Source: Aliarcobacter faecis (GTDB lineage: Bacteria > Campylobacterota > Campylobacteria > Campylobacterales > Arcobacteraceae). From it: a stretch of 64,000 bases of DNA. The notes under the pieces are model-generated. The model worked only from the letters and a program-made list of their open reading frames with translations, was not told where the DNA came from and searched no databases. Shown here piece by piece: positions 52,108 to 60,344 of the stretch (its first letter is position 1; each line of letters begins with the position of its first letter). The stretch is from the NCBI RefSeq assembly GCF_013201705.1, contig NZ_CP053837.1, positions 620,001 to 684,000 of the forward strand, read 5' to 3'. The position numbers and the translations under genes are program-made.

Positions 52108-53085
52108 GTGAATAATGAAGCTAAAATCAAAGAAGATGCCATTTATTGGGTAATGTGTGAAAAAGAGGGCTTAGATGAAAATCAAAAAAAGGAGTTCCAC
52201 AATTGGCTTTTAGAAGATGAAAACCATCAAAAAGTTTTTAATAGAATGAAATTTGTACATAATATGTCAAAATCTTTATCAAAACAAAATGCTCAAACTT
52301 TAAGCCAAGAAGCTCATAAACAAATAAGTAAAGATAGATTTTTTAAAAAAATAAAATCATTTTCTACTCTAGCTGCTAGTTTATTAATACTCTGTTTTTT
52401 CGCCTTTAAAGTTTATGAAAATAGCTTTAAAGTGCAGTTTTCAAAAAGCCTTTTAACAGATACAAAAACTATAAAAGAGCAACTTCCTGATGGCTCAAAT
52501 ATTTTAATTGATGCTAAGACAAATCTAAATATAGAATTTTTTAATGACAAAAGAGTGGTATATTTAGTAGATGGACGGGCTATGTTTGAAGTAGAAAAAG
52601 ATGAAAATAGACCTTTTATTATAAAAAGTGATGATGTAAATATTGAGGTAGTTGGGACAAAATTTGAAGTAATCCACAAAAAAGATACTACAACTATAAA
52701 TGTGCAAGAAGGTAGAGTAAAAACATACCATTTGGGACATTTTTTTGATAAGAAAAATGAAATATTTCTTACAAAAGAGAATAGTTTAACTTATTCAAAT
52801 GATAATGGCTCAACAAACCAAATATCAATAATAAAAGCTGATACAATAGCTCCTTGGACGGAAAATAGAGTTCTTTTGGATAAAACAAAGTTAAAAGAGG
52901 CTTTGGAAGAGTTTTCAAAATATAGCGATGTTTCAGTTGTTTTTTCATCAAAAGAAATTGAAGATTATCTTATAACTGGTGAGTTTAATTCAACTCAACT
53001 TGATATATTTTTAAAGACAGTTACAAAAATATATCCGATAAAAATAGATAAAAAAGAGAAAGAGTTAAGAATTTCTAAGAGATAA
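52108..53085 (+). CDS. FecR-type sigma regulator (copy 2)
   Basis: 325 residues, GTG start abutting the fecI stop. N-terminal QKKEFHNWLLEDENHQKVFN motif, one membrane span (about 86-104), then the periplasmic FecR domain (QLPDGSNILIDAKTNLNI, GRAMFEVEKDENRPFIIKS, EVVGTKFEV) and the DUF4974-like tail. Strong resemblance to copy 1 shows that the two loci arose by duplication. It regulates the sigma factor encoded just before it. Confidence 0.93.
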   Translation: MNNEAKIKEDAIYWVMCEKEGLDENQKKEFHNWLLEDENHQKVFNRMKFVHNMSKSLSKQNAQTLSQEAHKQISKDRFFKKIKSFSTLAASLLILCFFAFKVYENSFKVQFSKSLLTDTKTIKEQLPDGSNILIDAKTNLNIEFFNDKRVVYLVDGRAMFEVEKDENRPFIIKSDDVNIEVVGTKFEVIHKKDTTTINVQEGRVKTYHLGHFFDKKNEIFLTKENSLTYSNDNGSTNQISIIKADTIAPWTENRVLLDKTKLKEALEEFSKYSDVSVVFSSKEIEDYLITGEFNSTQLDIFLKTVTKIYPIKIDKKEKELRISKR

Positions 53086-53118
53086 TAAATTAATTCAAAG
53101 AGAATTTATTATCTTTTT
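53081..53118 (+). terminator. Terminator of fecI2-fecR2
   Basis: GATAATAAATT / AATTTATTATC with perfect 11-base arms, followed by TTTTT. It overlaps the last codons of fecR and separates it from the convergent toxin gene. Its presence means receptor 2 needs its own promoter. Confidence 0.85.
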
Positions 53119-53122
53119 CTAT

Positions 53123-53542
53123 TTAATTTTCCATTATAAATTTATCATAAAACTCTTTTGGAGATAAGATTTTTATACTAGAAGATTTAAAATCTTTAGT
53201 ATTTGAAGTTATAATAATATCTGTTTCAACTTTTTTTGCACAAAAGTATTGAATTCCATCTTCAAAATCTTTAAAATTGCTATTTAGTGCATCTTCTATA
53301 ATATTTTTATCAATAGAGATTAAATTATAGCTATTTATTATAGTTTTTAAAGTTTTGTTTAATTCAGATTTTTCAGTTGATTTCCTTCCAATATAGTGGA
53401 TATTAATAATAGATAAATCATTTAAATAAATATTTATATCTTTAATGTTCTCCAAAAATATCAATACTTTTTTAGAAATATTATTATCTCTATTTTCAAT
53501 AGCATTGATAAAAACATTTGTATCAATATAAATTTTTATCAT
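53123..53542 (-). CDS. PIN-domain (VapC-like) toxin
   Basis: 139 residues. PIN signature acidic residues appear in IYIDTNVFINAI (Asp7), KDFEDGIQYFCAKKV and IITSNTKDFKSSSI, followed by ILSPKEFYDKF, a common C-terminus in this family. It is expected to be an RNase acting on tRNA or rRNA. It overlaps the antitoxin gene by 4 bases and is convergent with fecR copy 2. Confidence 0.85.
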   Translation of the reverse strand: MIKIYIDTNVFINAIENRDNNISKKVLIFLENIKDINIYLNDLSIINIHYIGRKSTEKSELNKTLKTIINSYNLISIDKNIIEDALNSNFKDFEDGIQYFCAKKVETDIIITSNTKDFKSSSIKILSPKEFYDKFIMEN

Positions 53543-53838
53543 CTTTGAAGCTTTTTAGATAAATAGTTATCTTTTAGTTCTTCATAAGGAACTTTTCCAT
53601 TATTCACAAACTCTTTATTTAAAAAATCAAAAGCTTCTTCCAAATTTTTGGAACTATCTTTTTTTAAAGTTTTTAATTTTTTTATCTCATTTTCTATCTC
53701 TTCCCAAGATTTTTTATTAGTTTTTGTAGAAGAGAAATTATTTAAGAAATTTATTAATAACTCTTTTATTTCAATTTTTGATTTTTTCTCTATTTCAGGA
53801 TTATTTATCTGAATAGTGCCTAAATCTAAATTAATCAT
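53539..53838 (-). CDS. Antitoxin partner of the PIN toxin
   Basis: 99 residues from ATG 53838 with GGAGTTTA upstream; a 16-codon extension is not supported. Helical, highly charged, with an internal SSTKTNKKSWEEIENEIKK segment. No DNA-binding motif could be assigned with confidence. Called by order, size and the 4-base overlap with the toxin gene. Confidence 0.7.
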   Translation of the reverse strand: MINLDLGTIQINNPEIEKKSKIEIKELLINFLNNFSSTKTNKKSWEEIENEIKKLKTLKKDSSKNLEEAFDFLNKEFVNNGKVPYEELKDNYLSKKLQR

Positions 53839-53928
53839 AATAAACTCCAAATATTTATAAAATTTAAGTGGTATAAAGTATAACAAATTTTATAAAAAAA
53901 TCAAAATTCCAAAATTTCTAAAAATTTA

Positions 53929-53960
53929 TGTCCGTTTTTTAATAATTATTTACTCTTATA
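53929..53960 (+). promoter_or_regulatory. Shared ECF-type promoter motif, copy 2 (receptor 2)
   Basis: TGTCCGTTTTTTAAT is identical over 15 bases to copy 1. The downstream block TTATTTACTCTTATAGAG aligns with TTATTCGTCTTACTATATAGAG of the macA copy, but CG is replaced by TA, so the -10 core is weaker. It ends 53 bases before the receptor ATG at 54013. Confidence 0.6.
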
Positions 53961-54012
53961 GAGTACTAAAAACAATTATCAAAATTGTTTTATGCTAAAA
54001 AAGGAGAAAATA

Positions 54013-56346
54013 ATGAATCAATTTAGAAAAATGATATTAAGCCCAGTTGTTGCTTTGCTTATATCTTCAAGTGCTTTTGCTGATAATATTACATACTCTT
54101 TAGAGAAACAATCTTTAAAAGATGCTATTGAAAAAATCTCAAAAAAAGCAAATAAACCTTATATCACAAATGGTGCAATACTAGATGGTAAAACTGCAAA
54201 TGCCATAAAAGATTTGAATGGTACACAAAATGCTTTAGATGAAGTGCTAAAAAATAGTGGTTTAGAAGCCATAATAGAAGATGGAGCAATAATCATCAAA
54301 CCAGTTTCTTCTGTAAAAGTTTTAAGCAATGGAACTTATGTTTTAGATGATGTATCTGTAAGTGGTAAAAGCAGTAAAAATGGAAGTGCACAGAGTGGCT
54401 ATTTAGTAGAAGATGTAAAAACTCTTGGTGTTTGGGGAAATTTATCTCTTCAGGATACACCATACTCTATGAGTATAGTATCAAGTGATTTTATAGAAAA
54501 TACAATTACAACAAATATGGCACAAGTTGCAAAACAAACTCCAGTTATACAAAGTAATGGAAATGCTTCTTATAATGGTGAGTTAGGAAATAGTATCAGA
54601 GGATTTGCTATTAGTACAGCTTTAGTAGATGGTATTCCTATTCCTTCATCAAATTTTGGAGTTGGTTTAAAAGAAGTTGATAGAGTAGAAGTTATCTCTG
54701 GACTTAGTGGGTTTTTATATGGAAGTGGAAATGTAGGTGGAACTATAAACTATGCTTTAAAATATCCTAAAAAAGAGTCAATTACAGAAATATCTATTGG
54801 AAATAATGGTGGAGAAAACTACTATACTTCAGTTGATACTTCACAAAATATAACTGATAAATTAAGTGTGCGAGTATTTGGAAGCTATCAAGATGGCGAT
54901 ACTGCAAAAGATAATAACTCAAATGAAGAAAAACTCCTTGGTGTATCATTTGCCTATAAACCTACTGATAATCTTGATTTAGGACTATATTACTCACATA
55001 GAGAATCTCATATAAATGGAGTAACTCCTTTATGGGTGGTTACAGGAAAAATGCCAAAAGCTTTTGATACAAGTAAATCTTATACTCCTACTTGGAGTAA
55101 AAACAATATAGATTCTGATAAACTGGAGTTAAAAGCAAACTATAATTTTACTGAAAATATAAGATTAAGAACAGCATATCTTTATAAAAATGCAGATAGA
55201 TTGGCACATTGGTTTATAAATAGATATGATGCAAATAATGGGACTTTTAATAGAGAATTTGGAGATATGGGGAAAGAAGTAACTACAAATCATGGTGCTT
55301 ATGCTTATTTAGATGGAGAGTTTGATACAGGTTCTATTCATCATACTTTGACTTTTGGTGGTTCTTTAGGAAAAGCAAAAGTTAAAAGTGATGATTTTAT
55401 TGATACTTTGGATAACAATACTTATACAAATATTAATGATTTAATGACTTGGAATGTAGCTAATTCATTAACTACAGGTAATTATTTAAATTTAAAATAT
55501 AATAATAAGAATGTTGTTTTAGGTGATAATATTACTTTTAATGAAAATTGGAGTGCATTAGTTGGGGTTAATTATGCCACAGTAGACCAATGGATAACTG
55601 GGAGTGGAAGTTATGATGAGTCTAAACTTACTCCTACTTTATCGCTTATATATAAACCAATAGAAGATTTAACAACTTATGTTACTTATATGGAATCACT
55701 TGAAAAGGGTACAGTTGTTAAGAACTCAAATGATGTAAATAATGGAAAAGTATTTAAACCAAGAGTAAGTACACAATATGAAATGGGAGCTAAATACTCT
55801 ATAAACCAAGATTTACTTTTAAGTACAGCACTTTTTAGAATTGAAAAAGCAAATAGTATGACTGAAAATCTTCCAAATGGTATGACAAAAACCTCAGAAG
55901 ATGGTGAACAGATAAATGAGGGAGTTGAAGTTTTACTAACTGGAAAAGCAACAGATAGTTTAACTTTAATGGGTGGAGTTACATATATAAGTCCAAAAGT
56001 AGAAAAAGCTACAAATAAAGCAATAGAAGGTAAAAAAACAGCAAATAGAGCAAGAGTTCAAGCAAAAATGTATGCAGAATATAAATTGCCAGTTTCTCCA
56101 AAAATCTTTTTAAATGGTGGAGTTTATCATACTGGAACTCAATGGAGAGATGCTATAAATAGTGAAAAGCTAGATGCTTATACAACTCTTGATTTGGGTG
56201 CTAGATATGAAACAAAACTAGATGGTTTGGATACTACATTTAGAATTTATGCAACAAATATAACAGGAGAAGATTATTGGGCAGCTAGTAATATGTTATC
56301 AGAAACTCCAAGAAGTGTTGCTTTTAATGTAAGTGTTAAGTTTTAA
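54013..56346 (+). CDS. TonB-dependent siderophore receptor with STN signalling domain (2)
   Basis: 777 residues from ATG 54013, supported by AAGGAGAAA upstream. A signal peptide (about 1-25, ending SSAFAD) precedes an STN domain (about 26-100, LEKQSLKDAIEKISKKANKP), a TonB box region LDDVSVSG, a plug (LSLQDTPYSMSIVSSDF) and the barrel ending in F (VAFNVSVKF). Paralogous to receptor 1 but far diverged in the barrel, so the substrates probably differ. It opens an operon with the three following genes, after a terminator hairpin. Confidence 0.93.
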   Translation: MNQFRKMILSPVVALLISSSAFADNITYSLEKQSLKDAIEKISKKANKPYITNGAILDGKTANAIKDLNGTQNALDEVLKNSGLEAIIEDGAIIIKPVSSVKVLSNGTYVLDDVSVSGKSSKNGSAQSGYLVEDVKTLGVWGNLSLQDTPYSMSIVSSDFIENTITTNMAQVAKQTPVIQSNGNASYNGELGNSIRGFAISTALVDGIPIPSSNFGVGLKEVDRVEVISGLSGFLYGSGNVGGTINYALKYPKKESITEISIGNNGGENYYTSVDTSQNITDKLSVRVFGSYQDGDTAKDNNSNEEKLLGVSFAYKPTDNLDLGLYYSHRESHINGVTPLWVVTGKMPKAFDTSKSYTPTWSKNNIDSDKLELKANYNFTENIRLRTAYLYKNADRLAHWFINRYDANNGTFNREFGDMGKEVTTNHGAYAYLDGEFDTGSIHHTLTFGGSLGKAKVKSDDFIDTLDNNTYTNINDLMTWNVANSLTTGNYLNLKYNNKNVVLGDNITFNENWSALVGVNYATVDQWITGSGSYDESKLTPTLSLIYKPIEDLTTYVTYMESLEKGTVVKNSNDVNNGKVFKPRVSTQYEMGAKYSINQDLLLSTALFRIEKANSMTENLPNGMTKTSEDGEQINEGVEVLLTGKATDSLTLMGGVTYISPKVEKATNKAIEGKKTANRARVQAKMYAEYKLPVSPKIFLNGGVYHTGTQWRDAINSEKLDAYTTLDLGARYETKLDGLDTTFRIYATNITGEDYWAASNMLSETPRSVAFNVSVKF

Positions 56347-56368
56347 AGAGAGTTTTTAACTCTCTTTA
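56344..56368 (+). terminator. Hairpin after receptor 2
   Basis: TAAAGAGAGTT / AACTCTCTTTA, perfect 11-base arms around TTT, then AATTAGG. It probably attenuates the operon downstream rather than ending it, since only 36 bases separate it from the next gene. Confidence 0.7.
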
Positions 56369-56382
56369 ATTAGGAAATTTTT

Positions 56383-56688
56383 ATGAAAGAATTAATCAAA
56401 ATTTTATCAACTCCCGAAATCAGTGGGAAAAAAATAGGGCTATTTAGAATACTCTGTTCTATCTTTGGTGGGCTTAGTGTTGCATACTTTGGTATGACTT
56501 TACTTGTACTTATACTTCCTGGAATTCCAGTAGAAAATGCCATCTTACCACTTGTGCTTAATACCCTAACTTGGGCTAGCTGTGCTTTATGGATAAGTTT
56601 AGCATATACAAAACTAAGTGCTATTTTAAGAAGTGTTGTGCCAACTATCTTATTTTTAGTTCCAGTTTTAGTTTATTATAATAGTTAA
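56383..56688 (+). CDS. DUF3649-like iron-uptake membrane protein
   Basis: 101 residues, three membrane spans (about 20-45, 54-73, 82-98). The shape, size and position between a receptor gene and a PepSY gene match the DUF3649 iron-uptake group. Sequence matches were judged by eye only. AGGAAATTTTT precedes the ATG. Confidence 0.6.
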   Translation: MKELIKILSTPEISGKKIGLFRILCSIFGGLSVAYFGMTLLVLILPGIPVENAILPLVLNTLTWASCALWISLAYTKLSAILRSVVPTILFLVPVLVYYNS

Positions 56689-56696
56689 GGATAGAT

Positions 56697-58313
56697 ATGA
56701 CAAATGAATTAATAAAAGATTTAGAACAAGAAAAAAGTAAACTATTTAAACAAAGGCTCCAAAGAGTACACCAATCTGTGGGGATAATCTTTGCTTTATT
56801 TATGTATATTGCAGTATTTTTTGGAATATTTGCAATCTTACTTGACTATATTACTCCTTGGGAGAAACCATCTCAACATATAAAGATGATTGACCCTATG
56901 AAAATAGACTATGGAGCTATTGTAGAGCCTGTTTTAGCAGACTCAAATTTTCCAAAAGAGAATCTTATTCGTATTAGACTTCCTGGAACTCATGGAAATA
57001 CTACAGGAGTATTTTGGACAAGATATATAGATGAAGCTTACTACTTCAATCCTCATACAAAAAAGATGATTCAAGATGAGGATGAACAATCAGAGATGGG
57101 TGAGTTTTTAAATAGTATGCACTTTGGAGCAGAACTAGGAGAAATTGGATTTTATGGTTTTGGATTTATGGCTACTGCTGTTTTGTTTTTGGGAATTAGT
57201 GGGATATTATTGGTTTTAAAAATAAAATATAAAAACAGTTCAAATACTACTACAAGTAAATTTTCAAAATACCATAGAAAGATTTTTGTTTGGACATTTG
57301 CCCCTTTTATACTTATTACTTTAACAGGAGCTTTGATAAATATTGGATTTTCTGGTTCAACTGTTATGGCAAAACTTGTATCAAAAGGAGAAGCTTATAA
57401 AGTAAGTCAATTAATTGATCAAGTTGAAAAAAAATCTGAGATGCCAGAATTTGAAAGAAAAAATATCCCTGCACAAATGTTGAGTATAAATGAACTATTT
57501 GAGAAAGCAAAAGAGATAGCACCAGATACAACTTATGCCATGATAGCTTTAAATAATTGGGGAGATATAACTGCTACTGCATATTTTTATGGTTATAACC
57601 AGCCTTTGATACTTTTTAATGGGATATATAATTTTCCAGGTGTTATGTTAAGTGCAGTTGATGGAAGTTTGATAAAAGAGCATAAAGTTATGGATGCACA
57701 TTGGAGTAGATTGTTTCAAAATGCTATCTTCTTTTTTCACTTTTTATGGGGTGTTAATGTATGGATAAAACTATTGATTGCAACTTTGATGAGTTTATCT
57801 TTAGTTGCTATTGGTTTTGGAGTTTTACTTTACTTAGAGAAGAAAAATAGAAAAATTCCTTTGCATATTCCTACTTTTGACTGGATGGGAAGATTGTCTT
57901 TAAGTGTTATGTTAGGAGTTCTTCCTGCAACTGGATTTTTATTTGTAAGTCAATGGTTATTTCCTATTGATATGGAAAATAGAGTTACCCTTCAAAAAGG
58001 GATTTTTATTCTAATTTGGCTTGGAACTTTAACTTGGTCTTTTTATAGACTAAATACTTATCAAGTAGCAAAAGAGTTTTTAACTCTTGGTGGAATTTTG
58101 TTTTTACTTAGTCCAATAGTTCATAGTATAAATAGTGGTTTTTCTCCAATAGAACTTTTAAGTGGAGAGATGTATGCTATTTTGGGAGTAGATATTGGGT
58201 TATTTATTTTGGGAGTAGTTTTACTTTATGTGGCTAAAAAATTGCCAGTAAATAGAGAAAAAGTTCAAGAATTTTGGACTAAAAGATTAAATAAAGGAGA
58301 AGAAAATAGATGA
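56697..58313 (+). CDS. PepSY-associated TM domain protein (PiuB-like)
   Basis: 538 residues. About six to eight membrane spans and PepSY-type segments: VHQSVGIIFALFMYIAVFFG near the N-terminus, KYHRKIFVWTFAPFILITLT, GSLIKEHKVMDAHWSRLF and FFHFLWGVNVWIKLL. The histidine pattern (His in VHQSVG, HRK, FFHFLWG) resembles PiuB-type proteins proposed to reduce ferric siderophores at the inner membrane. It follows the DUF3649-like gene by 8 bases and overlaps the next gene by 4. Confidence 0.85.
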   Translation: MTNELIKDLEQEKSKLFKQRLQRVHQSVGIIFALFMYIAVFFGIFAILLDYITPWEKPSQHIKMIDPMKIDYGAIVEPVLADSNFPKENLIRIRLPGTHGNTTGVFWTRYIDEAYYFNPHTKKMIQDEDEQSEMGEFLNSMHFGAELGEIGFYGFGFMATAVLFLGISGILLVLKIKYKNSSNTTTSKFSKYHRKIFVWTFAPFILITLTGALINIGFSGSTVMAKLVSKGEAYKVSQLIDQVEKKSEMPEFERKNIPAQMLSINELFEKAKEIAPDTTYAMIALNNWGDITATAYFYGYNQPLILFNGIYNFPGVMLSAVDGSLIKEHKVMDAHWSRLFQNAIFFFHFLWGVNVWIKLLIATLMSLSLVAIGFGVLLYLEKKNRKIPLHIPTFDWMGRLSLSVMLGVLPATGFLFVSQWLFPIDMENRVTLQKGIFILIWLGTLTWSFYRLNTYQVAKEFLTLGGILFLLSPIVHSINSGFSPIELLSGEMYAILGVDIGLFILGVVLLYVAKKLPVNREKVQEFWTKRLNKGEENR

Positions 58314-58807
58314 AAAAATTTATATATATGTTGGTTTTTATAGTTTCATCACTTTTTGCAAATGAGACAAGATTTATTTTAGATGTAAAAGCAAATGCAG
58401 ATAATAGTGTAACTATAACTGGTGGGCAAAAAATACCAGGGGCTATGATAAGATTTGAGTCTTTGAAAACTGGTGAGATTTTATTTAAACAAAGATTTTC
58501 TCAAAGTAGCCAGATGAATGTAGCTATTCCAAATGAACCATATCAAGTGGTTTTAGTAACTGGTCCAGATGAAAAATTGGTAAAAAATGGAGTTTTACTA
58601 AGTGATAAATCAGATATTCAAACAGTAGAGATAAAAGCTGATATTATGGATAAAATTAGTAAAACACAAACAGAAAAGAGTGAATGGAATAATTTAAATA
58701 TAACTTTGTATTCTTTAGCTTTTTTACTTATATTTTTAACTATGTATTTTAGTAGTAGAAGTAGTAAAAAGATTTTAGAGATGGTAAAACAAAATAGTGG
58801 AGAGTAA
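58310..58807 (+). CDS. Small periplasmic protein with C-terminal membrane anchor
   Basis: 165 residues. Signal peptide MKKFIYMLVFIVSSLFA, then a beta-rich domain (TRFILDVKANADNSVTITGG, GAMIRFESLKTG) and a membrane span near residues 132-148 with a short basic tail. Not recognised; its placement suggests a part in the receptor 2 uptake system. It overlaps the PepSY gene by 4 bases. Confidence 0.7.
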   Translation: MKKFIYMLVFIVSSLFANETRFILDVKANADNSVTITGGQKIPGAMIRFESLKTGEILFKQRFSQSSQMNVAIPNEPYQVVLVTGPDEKLVKNGVLLSDKSDIQTVEIKADIMDKISKTQTEKSEWNNLNITLYSLAFLLIFLTMYFSSRSSKKILEMVKQNSGE

Positions 58808-58808
58808 T

Positions 58809-58842
58809 CTATAAATAGGGAGTTTTACTCTCTATTTTATAG
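58809..58842 (+). terminator. Terminator of the receptor 2 operon
   Basis: CTATAAATAGGGAGT pairs with ACTCTCTATTTTATAG, one bulge and one G-U, around TTT. It lies just after the last gene of the operon. Confidence 0.75.
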
Positions 58843-58850
58843 ATTTAGAT

Positions 58851-58965
58851 ATGAGTTTCAAGATATTTTTCTTATGATTAAAATTTCGAATAAAATAATA
58901 ATTAGAAAAACTTTCCTTTTTAATATTTTGGAACTCATACTTAAGTTTATAGAGAAACCAATAAT
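58851..58965. repeat. Hairpin element, copy B
   Basis: ATGAGTTTCAA (58851-58861) pairs with TTGGAACTCAT (58928-58938), one G-U. Internal AAAATTTCGA and ACTTTCC blocks and the tail ACTTAAGTTTATA with CAATAATC match copy A at 49333-49440. It starts nine bases after the receptor 2 operon terminator. Confidence 0.7.
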
Positions 58966-59083
58966 CTTTTATAGTTTAGATATTGTTTTAACCAGTTTGT
59001 TATAGAACAAATTCTTTAATTATGTTACAAATATCTACTTTTAAATATAAAATTCTATAAATTTAAAAGTTTTTCTTATTTTA

Positions 59084-59108
59084 TGTCCTTTTTTTTTAAT
59101 TTATTCGT
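59084..59108 (+). promoter_or_regulatory. Shared ECF-type promoter motif, copy 3 (macA)
   Basis: TGTCC (59084-59088), a 17-base spacer made of nine T, AATTTATT, then CGT (59106-59108), 55 bases before macA. The spacer length is exactly the same as in copy 1. Confidence 0.65.
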
Positions 59109-59162
59109 CTTACTATATAGAGAATAACTCTCATAATTATAATAAAGGAAATTATAAATAAA

Positions 59163-60344
59163 ATGCCTAAAAAATCTTTTAAAAAGTTAAAGCTATTATT
59201 AGTTCTTTCAACAATTTTACTTTTATTATCTTTTTTTGTTTGGTATAGCTTTTTCCGTTTGGTAGAAGTAGTAAAAAGTGAAGAGATAGTAAAAGGAAAT
59301 ATTAGAAATGTTGTATCTGCTTTAGGTGTTTTACAGCCACATAAATATGTTGATATTGGAGCTCAAGTTTCAGGGCAAATTGAAAAAATTCATGTAAAAG
59401 CTGGAGATATAGTAAAAAAAGGTGATTTATTAGTTGAAATTGACCCTAGTTTGCAAAGTGCAACAGTTCAAACAAATCAAGCAACTTTATCAAATTTAAA
59501 AGCCCAATTAATAGAGCAAGAAGCTATCCTTGAATTAGCAAATTTTCAATCAAAAAGACAAGAACAACTTTTAAAAAATGATGCTACAAAACTTGAAAAT
59601 GTACAAACAGCTCAAGCAAATTTAAAAGTTGCAAAAGCAAGAATAAAAAGTTTGGAAGCACAAATTAAAGGGGCATTATCAACTTTACAAGGAAATGAAG
59701 CACTTCTTGGATATACAAAAATTTATGCTTCGATGGATGGAACAGTTGTATCTTTAATTGCAAAAGAGGGACAAACTTTAAATGCTACATATCAAACACC
59801 AAAATTATTGAGAGTTGCAGATTTATCTAAAATGACTGTTTGGACTGAGGTTTCTGAAGCTGATATTGGAAAACTTAAAATTGGTATGGATATATATTTT
59901 ACAACTTTAGGATTAAAAGATAAAAGAGGTGAACTTCGTACTTGGAAAGGGAAATTACAACAGATACTTCCTGCACCTGCTCCTGTATCTACTAATGAAA
60001 ATAGTGAACAAAAAGAGTCTTCAACAACAAAAGTTGTAGTATATACAGCACTTTTTGATATAGAAAATGAAGATAATAGTTTGATGAGTCAAATGTCTGC
60101 TCAAGTATTTTTTGTTGAATCTTTTGCAAATGATGTTTTATTAGTTCCATTGTATGCCTTAAAAGAGCAAAAAGATGGTACTTATCTAGCAAAAGTTTTG
60201 GTAAATAATAAAATAGAGAATAGAGTTGTAAAAATTGGAATAAAAGATAGACTTTATGGTGAAGTTTTAGATGGTATAAAAGAGAATGAAAAAATTATTA
60301 CAAAAATTGAAGAACAAAAAGCCTCTACGAGATTGCAATGGTAG
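59163..60344 (+). CDS. macA: MacA-like periplasmic adaptor
   Basis: 393 residues. An N-terminal membrane anchor (about 12-34), then the first half of a biotinyl-lipoyl domain (VDIGAQVSGQIEKIHVKAGD), a coiled-coil hairpin (about 100-175, rich in Gln/Leu/Ala) and the second lipoyl half (YTKIYASMDGTVVSLIAKEG), then beta-barrel and membrane-proximal domains. It links an inner-membrane MacB to an outer-membrane factor. It overlaps macB by 7 bases and is led by the shared ECF-type promoter. Confidence 0.93.
   Translation: MPKKSFKKLKLLLVLSTILLLLSFFVWYSFFRLVEVVKSEEIVKGNIRNVVSALGVLQPHKYVDIGAQVSGQIEKIHVKAGDIVKKGDLLVEIDPSLQSATVQTNQATLSNLKAQLIEQEAILELANFQSKRQEQLLKNDATKLENVQTAQANLKVAKARIKSLEAQIKGALSTLQGNEALLGYTKIYASMDGTVVSLIAKEGQTLNATYQTPKLLRVADLSKMTVWTEVSEADIGKLKIGMDIYFTTLGLKDKRGELRTWKGKLQQILPAPAPVSTNENSEQKESSTTKVVVYTALFDIENEDNSLMSQMSAQVFFVESFANDVLLVPLYALKEQKDGTYLAKVLVNNKIENRVVKIGIKDRLYGEVLDGIKENEKIITKIEEQKASTRLQW

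Noticed and set aside
49525-53886. Prophage or integrative element
   Set aside because: RhuM and TA genes suggest accessory DNA, but no integrase, structural phage gene, attachment repeat or tRNA insertion is visible.
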